Source: Nitrospinaceae bacterium (lineage in GTDB: Bacteria; Nitrospinota; Nitrospinia; Nitrospinales; Nitrospinaceae). Taken from it: 64,000 nt of DNA. The notes below the pieces were generated by a model, which saw nothing but the letters and a program-made list of their open reading frames with translations, made no database searches and was not told the origin of the DNA. The stretch's first letter is position 1, and the number at the start of each line of letters is the position of its first letter. This document shows, piece by piece, positions 21,435-29,307 of this stretch. Position numbers and translations under genes: made by a program. Location of the stretch: positions 72,854 through 136,853 of the forward strand of contig JAHELC010000001.1 of assembly GCA_024644405.1 (NCBI GenBank). Direction: 5' to 3'.

Positions 21435-23474
21435 TTGGCTAAAGAAAGAGTCCTCATTGTAGATGACGAAAAAAATATAGTCTCCTCTCTTCAGGAGATA
21501 TTAAACGACGAAGGATATGAGATCGTCACCGCCGAAGACGGGTTGGACGCCCTTGAGATGGTGCAGTCCGAACCCCCGGATCTGGTTCTACTGGATATCT
21601 GGATTCCGGGCATGGACGGGATTGAAGTCTTGCAGGCCATCAAAACCTACCATCCTGAGATCGAAGTATTGGTGATGTCCGGCCACGGAACCATCGACAC
21701 CGCCGTGAAGGCAACCAAACTGGGAGCTTACGATTTTATTGAGAAACCGTTTTCCCTGAACCAATTGGTCCTGTCCGTCGAGAAGGCCCTCAAGCAAAGA
21801 AAAGGCCGGATGAACGGAATTGGCAACCATGACGCGGCTCAGCACGAACTCCCTCACTGTTTTGAAATGATGGTGGAAGTCAGGAAAGCGGTGACCCAGG
21901 CGTCGAAAACCAATGCTCCCATCCTGATCCAGGGTGAAATGGGAACGGGCAAGGAATATATCGCGCAGGCCATTCACCACAAGAGCAAAAAATCCAACTT
22001 CCCCCTCCACAAGATCAACTGCGCGCTCCGCTCCATGCCGAAAATTCAAATTGAACTGTTTACCCATCAGGATGAAAAAGGCCGGCAAACGAAATCAACC
22101 CGTGGAGGCGCCGGGAAGAAGGCGGTGTATCTCAAAAACATCGATTCCATGAGCCGGGACCTTCAGGTACAACTGGCATCCGCCTTAACGTCCACTTCCC
22201 CCGGAAAACCGGAAGGTTTTATACCGGACAGAATCTTTGCCTCCTCCACAAAAGACCTGGAGGCGATGGTCGAAAAGGGAGAATTTCATCCTGGCCTGTA
22301 TGAAGCCTTAAAAGAAAACAGCATCACCGTGCCGCCGTTAAGAGATAACCGGGCGCTGATCCCAACCCTGGTGAGCGAATATTTTGAAGATCTGGAGAAC
22401 CAGGGCAAAGTCGTTTGCAAAAACTTCAACGAAAAGACCATGCGGGCCCTGTGCGAATACGACTGGCCGGAAAACTTCAAGGAACTGCGTTCCGTCCTGG
22501 ACCAGATTGCACGGACCGTCCACCCGGATGAAGAAATCACCCTGAAGGACATTTCGGCTCTGATCAAGCAGAGCCCTTCCCCGGATCAGACAAAATCGAA
22601 AACATCAAAGGGCAAAAAGGGAAACAGCACGCTTCAGCGCACCTTGAAACGCAGCGTGGTGTTGTGTGGGCGCGGCCTGCATTCCGGAATCAAAACCGGC
22701 CTGATCATGCAACCCCTGCCTCCGGGAAGTGGAATAATTTTTGGAGATATCTCCAGCGGAAGCACCATCCCTGCCAAAGTGGAAAACGTGCAATCCACGG
22801 AATACGCCACCAGCCTGCGCAAGGGTTACGCATCCGTCTCCACGATCGAACACATTATGGCCACCCTTCACATGTACCGGGTCCACAACCTGTTGATCAA
22901 AATTGGCGACGAAGCCCCCGTGATGGACGGTTCTGCAAAGGATTTCTGCCAATTGATCGAAGATGGGGATTTCGAGGAACAGGATGAGCCTTACGAAGAA
23001 CTGGTAATCGATAAAGTCTACACCTTCGGGCCGAAGGAAGAAGGCGGAGCACATATATCGATTGAGCCCTATGACGGTTTCAAAGTGAGTTACCACATGG
23101 AATATCCGGCGCCCATCGGTATTATGGAACATACCTTTGAGTTTAAGGGAGCCGAGAGCTTCAAAGAAGAAATCGCACCGGCGCGCACCTTCGGATTCGT
23201 GAAAGATGTGGCCATGCTGAATAAGATGGGTTTTGGAGTCGGCGGCAAACTGGATAACTTCATTCTGCTGGGGGACGAAAAAGTCCTCAACACCACTTTG
23301 CGGTATGAGAACGAATTCGCACGCCACAAAATCCTGGATATTCTCGGGGATTTTTATCTGCTGGGCAAACCGATCCGCGGCTATATCAAAGCTCACAAAT
23401 CAGGACACACTCAAAACATCGGACTTCTAAAAACCATTAAGGAAGACCTGGCCCAAGCGGTGCCCGTTCATTAA
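21435..23474 (+). CDS. lpxC: Response regulator receiver - degenerate AAA - LpxC deacetylase fusion
   Basis: This 679-residue single frame has three parts. Residues 1-120 are a complete CheY-like receiver with D10, D11, phospho-acceptor D54, S82 and K104. Residues about 143-375 resemble an NtrC-type sigma54 AAA domain with Walker A GEMGTGKE (167-174) and the late YDWPENFKELRSVLD motif, but the GAFTGA loop is absent and the Walker B acids are replaced (YLKNIDS, K234-N235). Residues 399-679 are LpxC, UDP-3-O-acyl-GlcNAc deacetylase, the committed lipid A step, with zinc ligands H473, H631 and D635, plus E472 and H658 (E. coli H79, H238, D242, E78, H265). There is no helix-turn-helix. A Lys/Ser-rich linker (about 380-398) joins the AAA part to LpxC. 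The deacetylase call is firm; a regulatory role for the N-terminal parts is inference. Confidence 0.95.
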   Translation: MAKERVLIVDDEKNIVSSLQEILNDEGYEIVTAEDGLDALEMVQSEPPDLVLLDIWIPGMDGIEVLQAIKTYHPEIEVLVMSGHGTIDTAVKATKLGAYDFIEKPFSLNQLVLSVEKALKQRKGRMNGIGNHDAAQHELPHCFEMMVEVRKAVTQASKTNAPILIQGEMGTGKEYIAQAIHHKSKKSNFPLHKINCALRSMPKIQIELFTHQDEKGRQTKSTRGGAGKKAVYLKNIDSMSRDLQVQLASALTSTSPGKPEGFIPDRIFASSTKDLEAMVEKGEFHPGLYEALKENSITVPPLRDNRALIPTLVSEYFEDLENQGKVVCKNFNEKTMRALCEYDWPENFKELRSVLDQIARTVHPDEEITLKDISALIKQSPSPDQTKSKTSKGKKGNSTLQRTLKRSVVLCGRGLHSGIKTGLIMQPLPPGSGIIFGDISSGSTIPAKVENVQSTEYATSLRKGYASVSTIEHIMATLHMYRVHNLLIKIGDEAPVMDGSAKDFCQLIEDGDFEEQDEPYEELVIDKVYTFGPKEEGGAHISIEPYDGFKVSYHMEYPAPIGIMEHTFEFKGAESFKEEIAPARTFGFVKDVAMLNKMGFGVGGKLDNFILLGDEKVLNTTLRYENEFARHKILDILGDFYLLGKPIRGYIKAHKSGHTQNIGLLKTIKEDLAQAVPVH

Positions 23475-23607
23475 CCCGATCGGGTACGGCGGATTCATTC
23501 CCGATTCCAAATGTGCAAACCTGTCACCCTGGGCTTGCCGAAGAACGGCAGGTTTATTGCGTCGGGATCTTCCATAATTTTTTAAACGCAGGTGACCCAA
23601 CCGAACC

Positions 23608-24237
23608 ATGACTTCCGGCAATTTCAAAATTGGAGTACTGGTGTCCGGACGCGGAACCAATTTGCAGGCGATCATCGATACTATCGAAAACGGAGAATTG
23701 AACGCCCGCATCGCCGTGGTCCTGAGCAATAAGAAAGATGCCCTGGCTTTGGAACGGGCTCGAAAAAAGGGTATCGAAACGGTATTCCTGGACCCCAGAC
23801 AATACGCCGGTAAAAAGGAATTTGATCGGGCACTCGCCAGGGAACTCGAAGCCCGGCAAGTCGACCTGGTTTGCCTGGCCGGGTACATGCGCATTCTCGG
23901 CCCGGAATTCATCCGGAAGTTTGAGGGGAAAGTCATCAACATTCATCCGTCACTCCTGCCGGCGTTTCCGGGGCTGGACGTCCAGCAACAAGCGCTCGAT
24001 TACGGAGTCAAATTTTCCGGGTGCACGGTCCATTTCGTCAACGAAGAAGTCGATGCCGGCCCCGTCATCCTGCAGGCGGTCGTGCCCGTACACCCGTCGG
24101 ACAATGCGGAAACCCTGGCCGAGCGCATTTTGATCCAAGAACATCTCATCTATCCGCGTGCAATACAAATGATCGTCGAAAACCGCCTGCATATTGAAAA
24201 CCGAAAGGTCTCGTACAAGGAAAGCGTATCTCAATGA
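23608..24237 (+). CDS. purN: Phosphoribosylglycinamide formyltransferase
   Basis: It transfers formyl from 10-formyl-THF to GAR in purine synthesis. The 209 residues show VLVSGRGTNLQAI, CLAGYMRILGPEF, the catalytic Asn-His region NIHPSLLPAFPG and GCTVHFVNEEVDAGPVI with the catalytic Asp. The stop overlaps lolA by 4 bp (ATGA). Confidence 0.96.
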   Translation: MTSGNFKIGVLVSGRGTNLQAIIDTIENGELNARIAVVLSNKKDALALERARKKGIETVFLDPRQYAGKKEFDRALARELEARQVDLVCLAGYMRILGPEFIRKFEGKVINIHPSLLPAFPGLDVQQQALDYGVKFSGCTVHFVNEEVDAGPVILQAVVPVHPSDNAETLAERILIQEHLIYPRAIQMIVENRLHIENRKVSYKESVSQ

Positions 24238-24893
24238 ATCTGAAAACCGGCAACATTTTTTTTATTCTGCTTTTTCTGGGGTTCCTGCCCGGATCGGCCC
24301 TCGCCCTGGATTCCGTCGCGATTGTCGATGCCATCCAGAAACAATATGACGCCACCCACACTTTTCAGGCCCGGTTCATTCAAAAATCGTATCTGAAAAT
24401 CCTGGGCCAGTCGCAGAAAGCCGAAGGCTCCGTCTCCATCAAAAAACCCGGTAAAATGAAATGGGATTACAAGGCTCCGGATCGCCAGATCCTGGTGAGC
24501 AATGATCAGGGCCTGTGGCTGTACCTGCCCGATGAAAAGCAGGTCACTAAAATGAAAGTCCAGAGCATCTACTCGTCGAACACCCCGGCCCTGTTTCTGG
24601 CCGGACGGGGCAAGCTGACCGAATCGTTCACCATCGGAAAAGTAACTGAAGAGCGCGGGCTTTACGTCGCCGAGTTGATTCCGCGGGACAAGGTACAGAA
24701 CCTCTCGAAAATGGTGCTGTTGGCCGACAAGAAAAATTACCAGATCGTCGGGTCCCGGGTGTATGATAATTTAGGGAACAAAACAGAAATGCTGTTCAAC
24801 AACATCCGAACCAACCCCAACCTTGATACGGAATTGTTTCAGTTCACGGTTCCGAGAGGGGTGGAACTCATTGATCTTTCTTCCATGGAGTAG
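24234..24893 (+). CDS. lolA: Outer-membrane lipoprotein carrier LolA
   Basis: This periplasmic chaperone ferries lipoproteins from LolCDE to the outer membrane. The 219 residues have a signal peptide (cut after ALA, about residue 24) and the LolA beta-sandwich: FQARFIQKSYLKILGQSQ, GSVSIKKPGKMKWDYKAPD, WLYLPDEKQV. It starts inside the purN stop and precedes rseP by 12 bp, forming an envelope group with the lpxC fusion. Confidence 0.92.
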   Translation: MNLKTGNIFFILLFLGFLPGSALALDSVAIVDAIQKQYDATHTFQARFIQKSYLKILGQSQKAEGSVSIKKPGKMKWDYKAPDRQILVSNDQGLWLYLPDEKQVTKMKVQSIYSSNTPALFLAGRGKLTESFTIGKVTEERGLYVAELIPRDKVQNLSKMVLLADKKNYQIVGSRVYDNLGNKTEMLFNNIRTNPNLDTELFQFTVPRGVELIDLSSME

Positions 24894-24904
24894 TTTGATT
24901 TATC

Positions 24905-26275
24905 ATGTTTGATATTGCCGCATCATCTTTCGATACATTCCTGTCTTACGGATTCAAGACCACGGCTTTCCTGACAGGCCTGGCCGCCCTTATTTTCGTC
25001 CACGAGCTGGGCCATTTTCTGATCGCCCGTAAATGCGGAGTGATCGTTGAAAAATTTTCCATTGGATTCGGCCCCAAAATTGCCGGATTCAAATCCGGCG
25101 GCACCGAATACCTGATCGCCGCCATTCCTCTGGGCGGTTACGTCAAAATGAAAGGCGAAGATCCTACAGAGGAGTTACCAGACACCCAGGGCTCCTTCTC
25201 CGCCGCAACCGTGTATCAGAGGCTGGCCATCGCGTTCGGCGGCCCCCTGTTCAATGTCCTGTTTGCCATTGCCATCTATATCGGTGTCTACATGGTGGGC
25301 GTTCCGACCAATGGAACTGTTATCGGCAAAATCCATGACAATACCCCAGCCCAACAGGCAGGCCTCCAAACCGGCGACCGGATCATTGAAATTGACGGCG
25401 AAAAAATCCTTTACTGGCGGCAATTGCTTAAGATTGTTCACAACGCTCCGGGCAAGAAAATGGAGTTCGTGATCGAGCGCGATTCAAAAACAATAATTAC
25501 CGTCCCCATTACCCCAAATGAGAAAGAAGTGGCTGACCTGTTTGGCGATAAAGAAACCGTGGGATTGATCGGCGTCGAAAGCCTGATGCGCAGGGTTTCC
25601 GGTATCGAAGAGGGTTCCCCTGCCGACCGGGCCGGGTTTCAGGTGGGCGACGATATTCTGTCGATTGACGGCATTGAAATCAGCGCGATCTCTGACTTAA
25701 AAGCTGCCGCTTTCGACAAACCCGGACAGGAACTTAATTTCCGTATCTTGCGGGACGGTCAGGAACAAACCCTTCTATTAACTCCCGAATTGAAATCGAC
25801 TACCGACCTTAAAGGAAACGTTGAGAGTTACGGGTACATGGGATTTTGGTTTTCCGGGGTCATGGTTACCGAGCAATATTCGTTGCTGGGGGCCATCCAA
25901 CGCGGACTGGAGGAAACCTGGGAGCGGATTTATCTGATCAGCGTCAGCATTAAAAAACTGATCACCGGTTCCATTTCGCCCAAAACCATCGGCGGCCCCA
26001 TTCTCATTTTCCAGGTTTACGGCCAGCAGGCAGACCTGGGAATCACTTATTTCATACTGTTGACGGCGTTTCTGAGCATCAACCTGGGGCTTTTGAATCT
26101 CCTGCCCATTCCTATTCTGGATGGCGGGCACATCATGTTCTTCCTGATCGAAATCGTCAAAGGCAAACCTCTCAGCGAGTCAAGCCGGGAGCGGGCTTCC
26201 CAGGTCGGTCTCTTCATGTTGCTCTCGCTGATGATTTTCGCTTTTTACAATGACATCATGAGGGTCTTCAACTAA
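24905..26275 (+). CDS. rseP: RIP zinc metalloprotease RseP
   Basis: This 456-residue inner-membrane site-2 protease cleaves anti-sigma factors and leftover signal peptides. It has the zinc motif HELGH in the first transmembrane helix, GFGPKIAGF, the GGYVKM loop, two tandem PDZ domains (GKIHDNTPAQQAGLQTGDR, GIEEGSPADRAGFQVGDD) and the second catalytic motif LLPIPILDGGH near the C-terminus. With two HtrA proteases in the window it completes much of a sigma-E-like stress circuit, although no rseA or rpoE is seen. Confidence 0.95.
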   Translation: MFDIAASSFDTFLSYGFKTTAFLTGLAALIFVHELGHFLIARKCGVIVEKFSIGFGPKIAGFKSGGTEYLIAAIPLGGYVKMKGEDPTEELPDTQGSFSAATVYQRLAIAFGGPLFNVLFAIAIYIGVYMVGVPTNGTVIGKIHDNTPAQQAGLQTGDRIIEIDGEKILYWRQLLKIVHNAPGKKMEFVIERDSKTIITVPITPNEKEVADLFGDKETVGLIGVESLMRRVSGIEEGSPADRAGFQVGDDILSIDGIEISAISDLKAAAFDKPGQELNFRILRDGQEQTLLLTPELKSTTDLKGNVESYGYMGFWFSGVMVTEQYSLLGAIQRGLEETWERIYLISVSIKKLITGSISPKTIGGPILIFQVYGQQADLGITYFILLTAFLSINLGLLNLLPIPILDGGHIMFFLIEIVKGKPLSESSRERASQVGLFMLLSLMIFAFYNDIMRVFN

Positions 26276-26286
26276 ACTCACCCAAA

Positions 26287-26301
26287 AGGAGAGTTTCTCC
26301 T
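26287..26301 (+). promoter_or_regulatory. Hairpin covering the Shine-Dalgarno of the small coupled gene
   Basis: AGGAGA (26287-26292), three bases, TCTCCT (26296-26301) form a perfect 6-bp stem ending at the ATG (26302). The 5' arm is the ribosome-binding site, so the stem would hide it. Its effect is inferred. Confidence 0.45.
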
Positions 26302-26604
26302 ATGCCCGATTCGAACACAGAACCCCTGGCGCTGTCCCGCCTGGAAGACCTCAAGGACACCGCCCGTAAACTCTCGATTGAAATCCTGTTCGCCGACCTG
26401 TCCGATCCGGAATTTCCCACTCAAAGCGGTACTTGTAAAGTTCACGGTGAGGATTTTATCGTGGTGGATCAACGACTGTCGGCACAACGTCAGGTCGAGG
26501 TGATCCTCGACATCTTCCAGCAATTTGATTGGGATGACGTCTATGTCGCTTCCTGGATTCGGGAGCGCCTTGAAAACCCCAAACTCACCGGCCTCACATC
26601 ATGA
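26302..26604 (+). CDS. Small unknown protein coupled to the PEP mutase
   Basis: A 100-residue acidic, soluble protein I do not recognise. Residues 24-30 are ISIEILFADL-like and residues 40-75 form an alpha/beta stretch (VHGEDFIVVDQRLSAQRQ...). There is no signal peptide or cysteine motif. Its TGA overlaps the PEP mutase ATG (26601-26604), so the two are translationally coupled. It begins 26 bp after rseP. Confidence 0.75.
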   Translation: MPDSNTEPLALSRLEDLKDTARKLSIEILFADLSDPEFPTQSGTCKVHGEDFIVVDQRLSAQRQVEVILDIFQQFDWDDVYVASWIRERLENPKLTGLTS

Positions 26605-28358
26605 CACTACTCAGCCAGAATCTACCGGAAGACCGGCGCGGCAAACTCAAAGCCCTGCTTGCCCAAGACAAACTCGTCCGCGTCCTGGAAGCCCATAACG
26701 GTCTCAGCGGCATCGTCGCCGACACCACTTGCGTGGAAGGCAAATCCGGCGACCAGTCGGTCACCCGCCAGTTCGACGCGATCTGGGAAAGCAGTCTGAC
26801 CGATTCCGCTTCCAAGGGCCATCCGGACATCGAAGTGATCAGCTTTGATTCGCGCCTGCATAGCATCCAGGAAATCCTGACCGTCACGCAAAAACCCATG
26901 ATCGTGGACGGCGATACCGGCGGCGACCCCAACACCTTCGAATACATGGTATCCAAAATGGAACGGGCCGGCGTCTCGGCGGTCATCATCGAAGATAAAG
27001 TGTTTCCCAAACGCAACAGCCTGGAAGCCGGCACCAGTCAGGTTCTGCAGGAACCCGAAGTGTTCGCCCAGAAAATCAAGCGTGGCAAAAAAGTGCAGGC
27101 CACCGACGATTTCATGATCATCGCCCGTATCGAAAGTCTCATAGCCGGCACGGGGATGGAAGACGCGCTCACCCGCGCCCGCACTTATCTGCAGGCGGGA
27201 GTGGACGGCATCATGATTCACTCCAAGTCCAAACAGCCGGATGAGATCATGGAGTTTGCCGGTAAATACAGCGCCCTCCTCAAGGAATTGGAGATGAGCA
27301 GACCGCTGGTGTGCGTGCCGACCACCTACAACAATATCCCTGAAGAAGAACTGCAGGCGGCAGGTTTCCAAATCATCATTTACGCCAACCATTTGCTACG
27401 CGCCGGGTACAAGGCGATGCGCGACACCGCCAAATCCATTCTGTCGAACCAGCGCTCGCTCGAAGCCGACCCGTTGTGCGCCCCGGTGCGTGAGATTTTC
27501 GATGCGGTCGGCTTTCTGGACGTTAAGGAAAAAGATCAGCAGGATGAGTCCAATACCAATATCCCGGTCATCATCCCCGCCGCCGGGGAAGCGCCGGCCA
27601 TCGAACCCGTGCTCAAAAACGCGCCCAAGGCAATGGCCGATATCGCCGGCAAAACCCTCCTGGCCCGGCAGGCCCAGACCCTCAACCAGAACCGTCTGAC
27701 GGATATCACCGTGGTGACCGGTTACGCCGGCGATAAAATGAAAGGCGAAGGGATTTCCTTCCTGCACAATAAAAATTACAAAAAAGGCACCGAGCTGGAC
27801 AGCTTGCTCATCGCCCAGGAAAAAATGCACAATGGATTTCTGATGCTGTACTCGGATATCCTGCTCGAGAACCATGTGATCGCCCAGTTGCTGGCATCCA
27901 GGGAAGATATCGTTCTGGTGCTGGACAACTCCATTCAATACCTGGAATCGGTGGAGGGCAAGGCGACCGATTACGTGATCAGCCGCAACCGGCAAAACCG
28001 CAACCGCCGAAGCATCAACTTCGACCACCAGAACACCGTGGCCAAAATAGGTAAAAAAATTGACCCGGCGCTAGCCACCCATGAGTTCATCGGTCTCGCC
28101 AAATTCTCGAAGACCGGAGCCGAGCAGTTCCTCCAGACCTATCACGACGCATTGAAAAACCTGAAAGGAAAGGTCCAGGAAGCGGAGGATATTTCCCAGT
28201 TCCGCCTGACCGATCTGATACAAGAGATGATCGACCGCGGTTTCAACGTCCATTATCTGGAAATCCACAAAGGCTGGCTGGAAATCCATTTCCCCAAAGA
28301 CATCGAACTCGCCAACGAATTGTTCATCGCGCAGGAACACCCCTCGGAAGTTTCGTAG
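26601..28358 (+). CDS. Phosphoenolpyruvate mutase fused to a nucleotidyltransferase-like domain
   Basis: PEP mutase makes the C-P bond of phosphonates. Residues 1-310 match the PEP mutase/isocitrate lyase superfamily: RVLEAHNGLSG, KPMIVDGDTGGD, and the phosphonopyruvate-type motif EDKVFPKRNS at 131-140, which separates mutases from lyases. Residues about 320-585 look like an NTP transferase (VIIPAAG, NAPKAM, MLYSDILLEN as the acidic metal site) with a degraded glycine loop. The 585-residue fusion suggests a phosphonate that is then activated by a nucleotide. No phosphonopyruvate decarboxylase (ppd) or transaminase is adjacent; these may lie elsewhere. Confidence 0.85.
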   Translation: MTLLSQNLPEDRRGKLKALLAQDKLVRVLEAHNGLSGIVADTTCVEGKSGDQSVTRQFDAIWESSLTDSASKGHPDIEVISFDSRLHSIQEILTVTQKPMIVDGDTGGDPNTFEYMVSKMERAGVSAVIIEDKVFPKRNSLEAGTSQVLQEPEVFAQKIKRGKKVQATDDFMIIARIESLIAGTGMEDALTRARTYLQAGVDGIMIHSKSKQPDEIMEFAGKYSALLKELEMSRPLVCVPTTYNNIPEEELQAAGFQIIIYANHLLRAGYKAMRDTAKSILSNQRSLEADPLCAPVREIFDAVGFLDVKEKDQQDESNTNIPVIIPAAGEAPAIEPVLKNAPKAMADIAGKTLLARQAQTLNQNRLTDITVVTGYAGDKMKGEGISFLHNKNYKKGTELDSLLIAQEKMHNGFLMLYSDILLENHVIAQLLASREDIVLVLDNSIQYLESVEGKATDYVISRNRQNRNRRSINFDHQNTVAKIGKKIDPALATHEFIGLAKFSKTGAEQFLQTYHDALKNLKGKVQEAEDISQFRLTDLIQEMIDRGFNVHYLEIHKGWLEIHFPKDIELANELFIAQEHPSEVS

Positions 28359-28436
28359 CGTCTCAGCTGGAAATCAAAATGGCAGGACTCGACCCAAAGT
28401 GGACATTCAATTATAGAACCATCCATTAAAAATGGG

Positions 28437-29273
28437 TCAATCCTCAATAATGCTGCTGACGGCCTTGGGGTTCCTGGCGGATACGACCAGGGAACTTAGT
28501 CCCGGGGTCTTCTTTACGCTGGCCAACCAATAGGCCATGCCGACAAACAGAGCGCCGCCGACGATATTTCCCAGCGTGACCCAAGTCAGGTTGTACCCTA
28601 AACCGGCCAAGGAAATCTCCGCACTATGAGGAAGCAGTAAGCCCAGGCTCAGCAAAGTCATATTGGCCACACAATGCTCAAACCCGCTGCTAATAAAGGC
28701 GAACAGGCACCAGAAAATCATGATGAGTTTAGCAGTTTCACTTTTAATCTTCACAGTCAGCCACACCGCGAGGCACACCAGCCAGTTGCACAAAATCCCC
28801 CGGACAAACAACTCATTAGTGTCGGCATTCATCTTCATGGAGCTGACTTGCAAAATCAGGGTTTTAGAGGATTCCGCCAGACTATCCGCATGAAACATCA
28901 ACCACGCCAACATTACGGAGCCGATCAAATTTCCCAAATAACACAGGAGCCATGATTTCATCACCAGTCCTGAGGAAATTTTATTTTGAAATCTTCCGAC
29001 AATCAGAATCATATTGTTGCCGGTAAACAACTCGGATCCGGCGAAGATCACCAGACTCAACGCAATGCCGAAACAGGCACCCATCACCAGTTTCAGAAAG
29101 GGTCCCGCACCGGCATGGATGGGTCCGCCGATGGAAAAAATGAGGATGATTCCAAAACCGACATAAACACCGGCCAGGGCGGACAACACCAGATACCCCC
29201 AAGGCGAGGCTTGCATATAGCGCATTTTATATTCAGCTGTTTCAGTAATCTTGTTTATCTCTTCTGCAAACAT
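28437..29273 (-). CDS. Formate/nitrite transporter (FNT) family channel
   Basis: This 278-residue membrane protein has six predicted helices, the FNT signatures FSIGGPIHAGAGP-like early loop, AGSELFTGNNM and SSGFEHCVANM with the central histidine. It lies 34 bp downstream of nirA on the same strand, which points to nitrite (or formate) uptake for that reductase. GAGG five bases before the ATG is the ribosome-binding site. Confidence 0.9.
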   Translation of the reverse strand: MFAEEINKITETAEYKMRYMQASPWGYLVLSALAGVYVGFGIILIFSIGGPIHAGAGPFLKLVMGACFGIALSLVIFAGSELFTGNNMILIVGRFQNKISSGLVMKSWLLCYLGNLIGSVMLAWLMFHADSLAESSKTLILQVSSMKMNADTNELFVRGILCNWLVCLAVWLTVKIKSETAKLIMIFWCLFAFISSGFEHCVANMTLLSLGLLLPHSAEISLAGLGYNLTWVTLGNIVGGALFVGMAYWLASVKKTPGLSSLVVSARNPKAVSSIIED

Positions 29274-29307
29274 AAATCCTCTTGGATATCTCCTGATAGG
29301 CTCCGGC

